Part shown: piece by piece, positions 22,901-34,288 of the stretch
How the letters are laid out: every line of letters starts with the position of its first letter
Numbering within the stretch: position 1 is the first letter of the stretch
From: Eudorina sp. 2006-703-Eu-15
Taxonomy: Eukaryota > Chlorophyta > Chlorophyceae > Chlamydomonadales > Volvocaceae
NCBI GenBank assembly: GCA_003117195.1
Contig: BDSI01000069.1
Location: forward strand, 434,001-498,000
Direction: 5' to 3'
Length of the DNA: 64,000 nucleotides
Program-made: the position numbers and the translations under genes
The notes under the pieces: model-generated
Seen by the model: the letters and a program-made list of their open reading frames with translations, nothing else
What the model was told of the DNA's origin: nothing
Databases searched by the model: none

Positions 22901-25900
22901 CACGCAAATGACAGTTGCAGACAGTTGCGGACTCACAAGCGCACCAAGGGGCAACTGCCGCAACGAAGCAGAGGAAGGACCCGGGGCCCTGCTTACTGCC
23001 GCGTACCCGGTCTAGTCCGACGTCATGCCTCAGTCAGTGCTACTTTGATCTCGCGTTGACATCCACAATACGTTTTACCCTTGGATCGTCGCATGGGGAC
23101 ACCTTTTGTGTGGCGGTGGTGCGACCGTATCCGGCAAATGCGAGACGAGACGAGAGCATGTCTCGTCTCGTAGGCCACTGCCACTACGACCCACCCGTCG
23201 CGTTAATGGACTCGTACAGCGCCGGGTTGTTGATGGGATCCATGTACTCGTACTCGGTGGCGAAACCCAGGTTGAACCCAAAGTTGGTGCGGGCCACGTA
23301 GTTGCGCTCCAGGAGGGCCCGGGCGGTGCCGCCCGCCAGGTGTACGGCAGCGCCGGGAATGTCGTGGAAGTACGAGTCTCGAACAGTGATGTCGTACGCC
23401 TGTACGGCCTCAATGCCGTGGCCGCCGGTGCGCAGGCGCGCGCCCGTGTTGTAGATCTCGCAGTTGGCGAAGGTGTTGTTGGTGGCTTTCATCACCAGCT
23501 TAACGCCGCTGCTGCCGGTGTCGTGAATGCTGCGGGAGCGGTCAGATCAATGCGGGTGCACCCACACGGGTAAAATCTCGCTGGTAGGGAAGAGTCGCCG
23601 TATCGGTTGTGTCTGGGCTTGCCTTCACTTTAACCCGCACCGGCACCACTGACGGCAGTCAGTGAAACACGAGCCAGTGCTGCACGATATAAAAAAGGCA
23701 TTGGATCGGGGATTTAGTTACACTGTGAACACTGAAAACTGATGCTCTCGTCGCCACGCATCTCGGGAAATTCCTGACTAAAACTTCTTCCGTCATAACC
23801 TGCCCGCAGCAAGGGTCGCCGTACAGTACAATCGTACTTGCAACGTACCGCAGGTTCTGCAGCAGCCAGTGGCTGGGGGCGGTTCCCTTGGCCACTCGGT
23901 CTGCCATGGCGCCGTAGTTCTCCCAGTCGGTGAAGAACATGACGCCGTAGTAGAAGCCGCCCACGATTTCCAGGTCCTGAGCGAGACAGAGGGGCGGACA
24001 GCGGCAGCGCAGCGCAGCGCCCGAGCAGGAGGGATGCGGGGGAGCCTTGGGAGGGACGTCGGGGTAATAAAATGGCACCGCTCGCAGTCCAGACCTCCAC
24101 CCTGGTTCTGCAGCGAGACGCGGTGACTGGCACCTGGCAGCGCTGCTTGCCACGTGGTGCTCTGCCAGCAGTCACTCAATTAACGAACAGCTAATAACAG
24201 TTGCGTCCAGGCCGGTGGGTTCCGCCCTCAAACGTTCGCCGCCTTCGTCTCCTTGCATCATAGCTCACCTAACCACACCAGGCGACCGCGCGTTGCGAGG
24301 GTATATCCCTAGCAGCGGCGCCGCCCCCTGCGGCCCCATGCTGTCGCCTCAACCTACCGAAATGACTCCGTAGTTGGCGCCGGGTCGCAGCGTGATGACA
24401 TTGACCGCGTTCTGCGGGTCGTTCATGGGCAGCGAGATAACCGCCCACTGGCCGGGGGCTGAGCGGAGGGTGATGCGCGGCCGGGTGATGCTGAAGCCGC
24501 CTGGGAGGGGGGCAGTGCGGGGCCACAGGGAGGGAGGGGGCCGGGTCAGGAGCTCAGGACAGGGGCGGCGCACACTGAACGGCACACTGAACCACTGCCC
24601 GATCGCAAGTTTGAGATGTGGAAACAGTGACGTGGCCTCCACAATGCGATGCCGTACCGCCGTACACCAGCAGGGACAGGCCCCAGACGTGCACACACAC
24701 ATACACAAGGGCTTTTCATTAGACACACATACGCACGCTGAGCTCCCTGCGTCAACATCTCATCTTGACCCGTGACTTGGTTTTGAGCCACCGTGTATCC
24801 GACCACGTGATACGGTACATCTGACGTCAGCAAGAGGTCCTGCCCGCGCCAGTCCGACCTCACTGACAACTGTGACCGCACTCGCAGCTTCTCCGCGCAA
24901 AACCTACTATCCGCTACACAACCTAACGGTTCAACAACCCGCCCAACCGACCCACCCACCCGGGTAGACCCCGCTCTTGAAGAAGATCTTGTCCCCTGGC
25001 CAGGCCTCAAACACCGCCTTGGCGGGCGACTTGAAGGGCGAGTCGGGGAAGCCGCCATTGAGCTCGTCACTGCCGGCCGGGTCCACCCACCAGGTGCGGG
25101 GCACGGCGCCCAACTGCAGCGGGTAGGCCGGCGGAGGGGGCGCCTGAGCCCCCGGGCCGGTGGCGTATGTGATGGCCAGGGCGGGGCGGCGCAGGGCAGG
25201 GCTGTCCTTCACGAACTGACTGGTGACCAGGCTCAGGGAACCGTTGGCCGCCCTGCGGGTGCAGGAACGGAGGTTTCAGAGGAAGTCATGGTTAAATTGA
25301 AAGAGGAGGACCATCATCTCATCGTCATCATCATCATCATCATCATCGTCACCAGGGGGCCAGACCGCACCCAACATGACACGAGAACAGCAGGCCCTCT
25401 TCTGGACAGCCTCGAGGGCCGATGCCCTCTGCTCGTCGGTGGGCACGACCACCTCCTGCAGCTCCATCCGCTGTCACCCCGCCCGCCCTTTCCCCCCCAC
25501 ATCCGTCTCCGCCCACCTGAACAGCAGTCCGTAGTTGGCCGCGCCGCTGTTGGCCCGCCACGCCGCCACCTTGGCCGCATCCAAGGTGATGGTCTGCGAG
25601 ACGTAGCCGTACGCGCCGTTGACCGGCACCACGAACGAGATGCTGACGTCGGGGGAGCAGTCCGCCCAGCCGCCGGGTTGGGTCCAGGGCACTGAGGCGG
25701 AGCCGTTCCAGCGAGAGTAGCGCCAGCCCGTGGTTTTGTAGCTGTACGGGGGGCAGCGCAGCATGCAGGTCATGATGTACGACAGCATGGAGGACTCGGG
25801 GTTTACACGGTCATACACACACGCGCGCATGTCGGGGTACAGCAGTACTGAGTCAGTGGCCGGGTGTGGCAGGGGAGCTTGGTGTGTGCCGGGGCCGGGA

Positions 25901-27568
25901 GAGCTAGGGGTTACCGTTGCAAGGACTACATCCCACTCTTCGCGCCCTGACACTGCCAGTCAACCTGCCCACCAGCCAGCCGGCCATCCAGCCCGAACCT
26001 ACGATGGTCCGTTGGTGTAGGCCCACGGCACGGTGAGGAAGCAGGCCTCCACTCGCACCGGGCTGTTCCAGTTGATGAAGGTGACCTGGATGGAGCCCGC
26101 GGGGAGGAGACGGAAGGTAAGGAAGGTGGAGGGAGCCGGGAGAAGGGCAAATGCGGTGAGGTGGCGCCCCCGGTTGCATTCCGCAATGCGCGTTCCTCAA
26201 CCGACCCCGACTGTGATGTACGTCAAGAGGTGTGCGGATCACCGCGTTGCCGGTTCGCCATAGCACAGCGCTGCGGTGGTGCGCTCCTGCCTTCGGAAAC
26301 GTGGTGGTGCGCAGCAGTAGTAGAAGTAGTGCAACGGCACACGCCCCACCCTGCCATCCCCCGGCCCCCTCACCGTCAGCTCTGCGGACTGGACTACGGC
26401 GCCATCGGGTACGAATCTGAGGGAAGCGGGACCAAGGTGGGACAGCGGTGGGAAGCGGTGGGACCGAGGGACGGGAGGGCCTAGGGTTGGTCCACGCGGG
26501 TACTCGGACGACTCATATGGTATGTGAGGATATGTGGTGAAGGTTCACAGTCTGCATACGACACAGGCAAATGGTCTGTGTACGGCATGGTGCCACCCCA
26601 GATCGGTGCTGCATGGCCCCGAACTGGTGCTCCGGGTGGGCCGTGGCGGCACTGTGCAACAGCCCCGTGTACAACGGCGCCCGGTGGTGTCAGGCTTCCC
26701 CTAGCTATGCCTGCATGAGAGCCAGGTATGTATGGGAATGGCGACGTGGCCTGTAAAGCCGCACGTGCGATTATTATTGTTATTATTATTGTTGGGGTAC
26801 GCACTTGTGGATGGAGTTAAAGCGCAGCAGGGTGCGGAACTTCTCCTGGGCATTGTACGACCCGGCATCCGCCAACGTGTACGTGAAGTCGGGGCCCGTG
26901 CTGCCCCAGAAGTACTGCGCGTGCGCGAAGGCAAGGAGGTAGGGGCCAGCGGGTTACGCCTGTCTTTTGTGTAAGTCATAGATTACACAATGGCGAGGCT
27001 ACGTTATGATGATGTTATTGACCCCGCGTTGTATGTCGGCAGCATGAAACATGTAAGGTTGAACACACAGCTGCGCAGTCGAGGCCTTTGAACTGCTCCG
27101 ATAATGGTATTGGGCCGGCCTGGGCCTCACCACCCTCATTACAAGACCACAGACCAGCATTTTGGATCTGCTACTATCAGCCTTGGCAGGTGAACATACA
27201 TGAGGCTTCGTCACGGTGGCGCCAAAGGGAAGGCGGACGTACCGCGCGGTGGCCCCTTACCGTCATTCCGTTCATGTTGTTCCATGTGTCGATGTACTGC
27301 GTGGTGATAGATGTCTCGAAAGTGGAGTTGTAAAAGACGGACGAGCCGTCATTGGCGGCAAGTGTGCGCCCGGTCTGCAGCGTAACGGTCGCCTGCTGCT
27401 GTGCCTTCGCGCCAACAGCTGTGGCCAGCACCACCAGCGCAGCCACACAGAAGACAACGTGCGCTGCGGCGCGCAAATCCAATCCATGATGATTAGTTAG
27501 TATGGGGCCTTGCTGACATGGGTGAGGATTTGATCCGTCAAGGCAAAACAATCCTTACCGCGGTGCAT
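16997..27568 (-). CDS. Secreted mosaic protein: DNRLRE-like domain, two beta-helix modules, inserted globular domain
   Basis: Eighteen exons on the minus strand, in order: 27559-27568, 27261-27463, 26805-26914, 26374-26416, 26003-26085, 25517-25741, 24960-25252, 24358-24500, 23849-23976, 23195-23529, 21875-22818, 21391-21699, 20712-20938, 20286-20408, 19140-19905, 18657-18838, 18013-18422, 16997-17505. They sum to 5043 nt with all phases matching: 1680 residues plus stop. Residues 1-25 form a signal peptide (AHVVFCVAALVVLATAVGAKA). Residues about 25-270 resemble a DNRLRE-type domain (RTLLRF ... VVQSAELTV ... RPALAITYATG). Pectate-lyase-like beta-helices start near residue 275 (WWVDPAGSDELNGG ... 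PGDKIFFKSGVY) and near 777 (LYVDAINGTDSQ). Residues about 1246-1540 hold an inserted domain (FPADNAW, GWTSADAAGLPILPGL, ADNGGPWFFSG). The protein ends in a helix-closing DAGAVLSG. Probably extracellular and polysaccharide-related; catalysis is unproven. A TATAAGG lies about 57 bp upstream of the ATG. Confidence 0.86.
17916..17975. repeat. Perfect 27-bp inverted repeat (hairpin) in an intron
   Basis: Arms 17916-17942 and 17949-17975 are exact reverse complements, separated by 6 bases (CCCAGC). The element lies in the last intron (17506-18012) of the beta-helix gene. No target-site duplication is obvious at the flanks. Confidence 0.93.
18443..18468. repeat. (CAG)n microsatellite in an intron
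   Basis: A run of GCA/CAG triplets lies just upstream, in transcript sense, of the 18422 acceptor of the beta-helix gene. It sits in intron 16 and is not translated in the model. Confidence 0.8.
25319..25350. repeat. (ATC)n microsatellite in an intron
   Basis: A TCATCATC-type run with one CGTC interruption at each end lies in intron 6 (25253-25516) of the beta-helix gene. Confidence 0.8.
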
Positions 27569-27624
27569 TCGCGGCCGTTTTACGAGCGCAGTTGCAACTT
27601 GAATGGCATATACGTCTCTGTGTG

Positions 27625-27631
27625 CCTTATA
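27625..27631 (-). promoter_or_regulatory. Possible TATA box of the beta-helix gene
   Basis: TATAAGG on the minus strand lies about 57-63 bases upstream of the ATG at 27568, in a locally AT-rich stretch. Short AT motifs occur by chance, so this is tentative. Confidence 0.3.
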
Positions 27632-29612
27632 ATTATTAATCGCCTTTAAGGATGTAATAACAACACTCTTATTAATGTGTCGTGTGGTTTGCATCAAACG
27701 CTTCTTTATTTCTGTCCGCAGCAGCCACTGTATTTATGCAAGTTGTAAAAGGATCGTGAACACGGCGAGCGGATCAGATATTTTCTCCTTCGTTGGGCCT
27801 TCGCTGGACCCGCTTGGGCCAGCTTCACAGCTTCCCCTGTACGGAAGGTCACTTACATCTGAAATCATGTACCGAAGGTCTTAGAGTAGCTACGCAGTTG
27901 CGTGCGCCAGCAACTTTACTCCGCCGCGAGTTCAACGCACATCCAAATGCATTAGATTCTCCTTTCCTTCTTGACAATGCCCGCTTCGCTGGCGCCGGAG
28001 CCGGCTTAATGCCTGTGCGCGCTCTTGGGGGGGTGCAACCGCATCGCCACCCAGCTCGCGCAGCTTGCATGAGAACGGGCACCATCGGCAGGTAGCACGT
28101 ATCGACGATGACTCAGTTTACTACAGACCCTTCCCGTAATGTTGCTGACCTTTGCTGAGTTGGCACGTGAGGACACGTCCATGTAAATCGCCTACAACCT
28201 CGGCGTTTCCTACACCCGGTTCGCCATCGTCCCGGCATGACTCTACCTGAGAACCTGCATGCAAGCGCTGCGATGCACGTGCGCTTTTACGAAGCAGCCA
28301 GTCTGTAGCTCCCTGCGCTCCTTGCCTGCGTGCTGTTCGTCGTACGCAAGTTTCTATGATACAGACTAGCACGCTCATGGCATCCCCCAGTAGTACAACT
28401 CGACCTTTCCGAGCTGTTGGCGTTTATCTTCTTGTTTGCTTGCGTGTAAGATGCCAATCATCGAGATTTTTTATTTGTGAAACCCTTGCATACCGCCATT
28501 CGGCACGTTATGGTTTGTGTTTGATGACTGGCTGTGTTGACTGTGGGCTTTCGACGGGCTGTTGAGGACAGTGCCGCGGACGGTGCCGCGCCTGGTTGCG
28601 ACCTTGTCGGAGTTTCTCCGTATGGGGTCGTGTGCACGTGTACGACACAACGATTTGAAAGTACGGCAGGAGTGATCCTGAGGGGAAGGAAATGCAACAC
28701 TGCATGCGATTCCGCCTGCGCGCCCTCACGAGCGCCTAGCGCAAGACTGGCCGCCGTCATTCATTGATTGCCGTGCGCACGTCGCCGTCACATCCCCGGG
28801 TGACATTGGGGTGACATTGGCGTCCTTCCCTCCTGTGCGGAGTAGACCGCGTTAGACGGCCGGCTTGAGCTGCTGCGGTGGCCGGGAGCGCTTTGAGGTC
28901 ACCTCCTCGGGCGTCCTCATAAGATCCACGTGGGCCTTACCGTTTCGAGGGCGACACCCAACCTCGCCGCACACACGTGCTCCCCCCCGGACCTGTATGT
29001 CCACGCCCGCACCCGGTTCGCAGCAGCAGCGAGAGCGGCAGCAAGGGCACCCCTGGCCGCAAGAGCTGCCGAGGGCAGGCATGCTGGGGCCGAAGGTTTG
29101 GGAAGGGCGGGCGCAGGCGGGTGCTGTCGCGCGCGTCGTAGGTTCCATACGCATCGTTGCCAGCCATCGCGCCCAAGGCCCAAAACGTCGCCGTCCCCTT
29201 GTAAGCCGCCGCATGTTCAGTAAGATAACAGGGCACACAGCACATCCCTCCACGGGGCAGCAGCAGCAGCGCCGCTTCGCCCAGAGGCATTTCGCCGGGG
29301 TTCAGCCGAAAAACACATGCCAGCAGCACACCCTGCCCGCCGCCCTCCGGTCGCCCTTTCCTCCACCACCACCTCACCCCAGTCCGGTGCGGTCCAGGTT
29401 GCCCCGGCCGGCTGAGGCGCAACGCTCTAGTGCCTGCGGCGCGGCATGACCTCCCTGGGAGGCAAGGTCGCCCCTGCGTGTCAACCGTCACTGGCCCCGC
29501 AAGTCCAACGTTGCATCCGTCCTCCTCTCCGTCAGCCGCGTCCGTCCGTCCGTCCATCCATCCATCGCGCTGCTCGTCCACTAATTGACGAGCGCCCACC
29601 AGACGAAGGCTG

Positions 29613-29617
29613 TTACA
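29613..29617 (-). terminator. Candidate TGTAA poly(A) signal of the SDR gene
   Basis: TGTAA on the minus strand lies about 125 bases downstream of the SDR stop. TGTAA is the usual poly(A) signal in Chlamydomonas-type algae. Confidence 0.5.
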
Positions 29618-29742
29618 GGGCCGTGCTGACTTCCCCAATCACATTGCGCAAATTAAACATATGTTCTATGTACAAGTGCAATCCACTACACCTTCCTACT
29701 GTCGCACAACAGAGACTGGCCGGGTGGCCCCGAAAGGCTCCT

Positions 29743-32700
29743 TTACGCCAGGGAGGGCGGCGGCGAGTAGCTGGTCAGGCGGGTGGCGGTCTCCCAAAGC
29801 TCGGTCGCCATGGCGGGGTCATCGGAGGCCTGAGGGTGCGGGTGGATGTGCGGGTGGAGGTGCGGGTGGAGGTGCGGGTGGAGGTGCGGGTGCGAGCAGG
29901 GCGACGGCGGGCCGAGCAGGGCGATGGGGGTGCGCGCAGGGGCGAGGGTGATCTCATGCTGCCGCCCACTGACCCGATGGCCTTTGCCCGCTGCGGCAAA
30001 ACAGAAATTTCAACGGCACCCCACCCACCGGCGCACCCCCGCCCCGCCCCGCCCCGCCCCGCCCCGCCCTGCCTACCCACCTTGTCCGCCGGGTACACCC
30101 GGCCCAGGGCCAGGTACCGACCCGCCAGCTGCTCGCGGCGGCCCAGGCAGGCGGCCAGCATGCGGTGCGCTGCTGTCTCCGTGCTGGCCAGGAGGGACTG
30201 GCCCACCTGGGGAGGGGGAGGGGGAGGGGGAGGGTAACAGGTGGAAGGGGGTAGAGGCGCTGAAGATGAGAAGAAGGGGCAGCGTGAGGGCGGTGGTTAG
30301 GGCCGGGCTAAGCATTTGGGTTTTCGGACAGCGCACCCTGTGCTGATGCTGGGGGTGCACCGGTTTGTTTCTGGGCTGGGTTTTTCTTTTCGTTTTAACC
30401 CCATGACCTCGCATGGTTTGGGGTGCAGCTGGGGGGCTGTGAAGCGTGCCAGGGTGTCCCGAAGAAGCAGGGCCGCCGGGCGGCCGCTCAGGTAGCTGCC
30501 TCGGGAGGTCTCAGATTGGCCGTCTCCGAACGCCTCAGGACCTCTCAGGAGAGTCCTGAGGTGCAACCTCTCAGCCACCATCCCGCCAAACCCCCCGTTC
30601 CGGGTGGTTTGTCCCGGACTAAATCGCCCTCACGTTAAGAAGCTCCAGGCGGGTGCTGGCGGCGGTAACTAAACATCGAGGCGCAGCCATCTGACCGCTC
30701 CAGGGGAAGGTGGGGTGGCACTCACCGCGTCCCAGATCTTGCGCCACAACTGCTGCAGCGGCTCCAGGGCCGTCCCATACGCCCAGCTGAGGCCGTAGCT
30801 ACGGAAGAATCCGTTGGCGAGCTGCGTCCGTACGATGCCTGGATGGATCGCCACAGCGGTGTCGTGCAGCCCGTTCTCGGGGTGCCTGTACGACAGCGAT
30901 AAATAGGCCGCATGAGGGCGGTGGCGTTCGGGGCTCGCATCGGTTCAGACTCGTGTAACCCTTTGCTGGAGTTGCCGTAATTTCGCCAACAACACGCCGG
31001 ATTCCAGGTCCCAAACCGGGCCTCGCCAGGGCTGTGTCCGCCGCCATTCCTCACCAGCACATCCGGCCATCAGTGGGCTGGTGTGGTCGGTCAGTCTGAA
31101 AGACAACTGTTGCAGATCCCGTAACGCTCTTAAGGGGGGTCCCGAGCCGGCAGGCAGACAGGCCCGGTCAAGAGCAGTCAGCTCCGCGCTCCCACCGCCC
31201 GTCCTCGCTCGCACCTGTCGAAACGGCGTTGGAGCTCCTTGGCGAAGATGACCGTTGCCAGCTTGGATAACCCGTACGAGATGTACGGCTCGTAGCTTTG
31301 CCGTACCAGTGATCATCGGGAGCGCCACAGGGGAAGGTCCGGTCCGTCAATTAGTATCAGTCGGGCACAATGATCCGGGGAAAGACCTGGGGGGAGGTGA
31401 CGCTAACGGTGGCGAAAACTCGTCCGCGCGGGGTAAAACACACACGCCGCGAAACCGGCGCACGCGCACGGCGCAACGCGCCAAAACCTACGCCCAAGAG
31501 CATGACGGCCCGCGAGGTTTGATGAGGTCATGATCTCGGTCTGTGCGTAGCCAGCCGGTCATGAGTCCTGGCGTGCTGCTTCCCTCGCGATTCCTGACCC
31601 CACATCGCCCACCAGCCAGCCAGCCCGTCCAGGCACCCACCTAGCCACCCAGCCCGGCCAGCCACCCAGCCCGGCCAGCCGCACTGGCGGTCCGGCCCTC
31701 ACCTCCTCTCGCTCATCTTGTCAGCCCACTGCAGCAGCCCCGCTCGGTGCACCACACTGCTGACCACCACCACGCGCGTGGAGCCCTCCGGCAGGGCGCC
31801 GCCGCTGACCGCCGCCGCTCCGGAACCAGACTCCGGGGCGCCACCCGGCTTATTTCCCCCGCCGGACCCCGGCCCAGCAGCCCACCCGCGCGACGCTTCT
31901 GCTTTCGCTGGAGCTGGAGCTGCGGGTGCCGCTGTTCGGCGCCGCTCCCGCTCGTGTTCCAGGAGCAGGTGGGCGAGAAGCCAGTGCGACAGGAAATTGA
32001 CCTACACCCCGGGGAGTGGGATTGCGGTTGTTGCGGAGGGGGTGGGGCACACAGCGCTTGCGCGGGAAAGTGAGGCAAGGCGGTGGAACGTCGGGTGTGG
32101 GGTGGCAGGGACTTGCTTTCTCGACAATAAGACCCTAAACCCTGTCCCCATACCCCCGGATTACCCCGGGATACCTGGGAACCCACCGCCGAGGGCGCAA
32201 CGCCGGACCCGCTTCGCCTCCCTTGCCTTCCTGGGCCCCACCTGGAACTGCACCTCCAGCCCGTCCGCGGTGGTGGTCCGCTGCAGGGGGGCCATCACCC
32301 CCGCGTTGCAGACGAGGAGGTGCAGCGGCAGCCCCCTGCGGCGCCACTCCTCCGCGAACCGCCGCACATTGGACAGACTGCCCAGGTCCAGCTCCATCGA
32401 CTCGACGTGCAGCGGGGAGGGAGGCGAGGGCGAGGGCGGGGCGGCGGAGGAGGACGCGGAGACGGCGACCGGACGGCCGGCGCCGCTGCCAGCACTGCCG
32501 TCGGCGGTGCTGGCTGCGCCGGTGGGATGCAGCGGAGGGGTGCGGGCGATGGCCTGCAGCAGGTGGCAGGCGGCAGCGCGAGGTGAGGAATCACGAATCA
32601 GTGCGGAGGGTGGGGTGCGGGAGGGCGGGAGGGTACGGTATGGGTGTGTGCGCCACCACGACAGTCGGACCGCGCTGTGGAGGCACGAAGATGTTGGCAG

Positions 32701-33565
32701 CCCGGCCGATGGAGAGGGTACGGCAGGAGGGGAAGTGGGGTCTGGCGGCCTCCCTGCCGCCAGGGAGTCCCGGGACAGTCACGACCCGCGGGGTAGCTGC
32801 CGTCAACCAGCTTCCATGCCAGCCCACGCTTCCAGCTCTGTCCCCACCTGCACCGCCGCCTCCGCCCGTCCCTTGTCCCTGCACGCCAGCACCACATGCG
32901 CCCCGCGCCTCGCCAGCTGCTGGGCGGTCGCGAAGCCGATGCCCGCGTTGCCGCCCGTCACGATGGCCACCTGCGGCAGCCGCAGCGGTGCCGCAGGCGG
33001 GCGGCAGGGGCAGGGTCAAGGATGGGGGGATGGTCCCGGGCGGATGGGTGGGTGGCCGGATGGCTGACTAAGGGACCAGGGTCGGTGTGGGTAGGGGGCC
33101 ACCGTGGGTGATAGGCGGGGGCTGCACACGCGCTCCCTGCCTGGGGGTCAAACTGGTCAAGGCAGCGCGTCCAGGGAAGTGAGTTTGATGGTGGCGGTGA
33201 CTGTGCGTTCGAGGTCTGCGACAAGTGAGTGCGATAAACCGATCATTGCACCCCTGGGGAGACGTCGCGTGAGCATGTCATAGGAATGGGCGATTGGGTG
33301 TGCCGGTTGGGGGCTTGGCGCACGTGGTGAAGCGCAGGTGGGTGGCCGCGGCGCGACCCACTTTTCCCGTGAGGTCCTCGGGGAATGGCTCAGGTTGGTG
33401 GTGTCGTGCGGCGGTTGGCAGTAGCTCGTACAAGTTGTGGCACATGTTGAACAGCCCCTCCACAAACCCCTCCGAGACCGTGTGTGTCAGCCGCGCGACC
33501 GCCGAGGCAAGGCTCACCACCCGCGACAGGCCGTGCGCCTGTGAAACGAATGAGGGCACGAACAT
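29743..33565 (-). CDS. Short-chain dehydrogenase/reductase (retinol dehydrogenase/WWOX-like)
   Basis: Eight minus-strand exons: 33362-33565, 32848-32970, 32242-32553, 31703-32001, 31215-31295, 30726-30885, 30081-30206, 29743-29829. Phases match; the product is 463 residues. After an N-terminal extension of about 68 residues comes the Rossmann motif [15 protein letters not shown] (TGxxxGIG). Then follow LLVCNAGVM (NAG, about residue 192), a strand VVVVSSVVH with the usual Ser, and the catalytic YGLSK (YxxxK, about residues 320-324). Next are [10 protein letters not shown] and an LWE-containing C-terminus. Low-complexity inserts sit before the NAG strand (about 110-160) and before the Ser strand (about 235-285). 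The family oxidises or reduces lipid-like or retinoid-like substrates with NAD(P); the substrate here is unknown. The chosen ATG is the nearest one in frame. A CAG just inside exon 1 could instead be an acceptor for an unseen first exon. Confidence 0.88.
29836..29894. repeat. 12-bp minisatellite in the last SDR intron
   Basis: About five copies of GTGCGGGTGGAG, with small changes, directly abut the acceptor side of SDR exon 8 (29829). In transcript sense they form a C-rich tract before the acceptor. Confidence 0.8.
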
Positions 33566-34288
33566 GGAAGTTTCAAGCAGCCATATAATTCTGTGCATCT
33601 GAACGTGGTGGATGGTGGGGCATATAGTAAGAGGGCTTGGTGGAATCGACGGTTGGTTCGCAGGTTTGGTGTGGTGTACATCCTCCCGCATAAATGCTGT
33701 CATCCTACACCTCAAACGCATTTACTTGTACCTTATCTAGGTTGTGGCATGTTTGCTTTGCGTCCGTGGGGCCATGCCCGGAAGTGTTGCAACCGGTCGC
33801 CATTGTCGGATATAAACAATGCTGTTGAGACTACTAACAGCGCACAGTATCATACGAAATGGGCGCTACCAAAGCAATGGCCATGTTTCCAATCGTTGTG
33901 TAGTGCGATTTCATATGTTGAATAGTCCACCAGATCTCCACACCAATTTTTAGACACTATGGACCTGAGCCCTGAACGGTTATGCGAATTGCGAACATTG
34001 AAATGCTCGCAAGCGTTTCGTTTCGTTGCTCGCAAGCAACGAACAAGTTCGTACATCTACGTACAATCCACCGTACGATTGCGGATGGAGCTCGAAGCTC
34101 TAAGTTGAAGCGAGACTACGCCAGTTGCCCTCGCTTGCTTAAAGCGTGCTTAAACGCGGCATTATCAACAACTCTATCAGCCCTGTATCAGCGCCGTTTT
34201 TTCCTTCATGTGCGGAAGGGTGGAGGAGGGAACGGTGCTTTGCCACGTGAGCAAGTGGCGCCTTCCCTCCAAGACTGTTCACGCCCGT
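33566..34288. other. Spacer between SRR1-like and SDR genes
   Basis: Both genes are on the minus strand. The stretch holds the SRR1-like 3' UTR and the SDR promoter. No gene is seen. Confidence 0.5.

Larger units (their letters stand above)
27569..29742. other. Intergenic stretch between beta-helix and SDR genes
   Basis: Both neighbours are on the minus strand, so this holds the beta-helix promoter (left part) and the SDR 3' UTR (right part). The frames at 28865-29449 (+) and 28937-29638 (-) overlap each other and carry no motif or splice support. Confidence 0.5.

Noticed and set aside
31718..33067. 449-residue open frame on the plus strand
   Set aside because: It lies antisense to three SDR exons containing the TGxxxGIG and NAG motifs. 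High GC keeps the opposite strand open.
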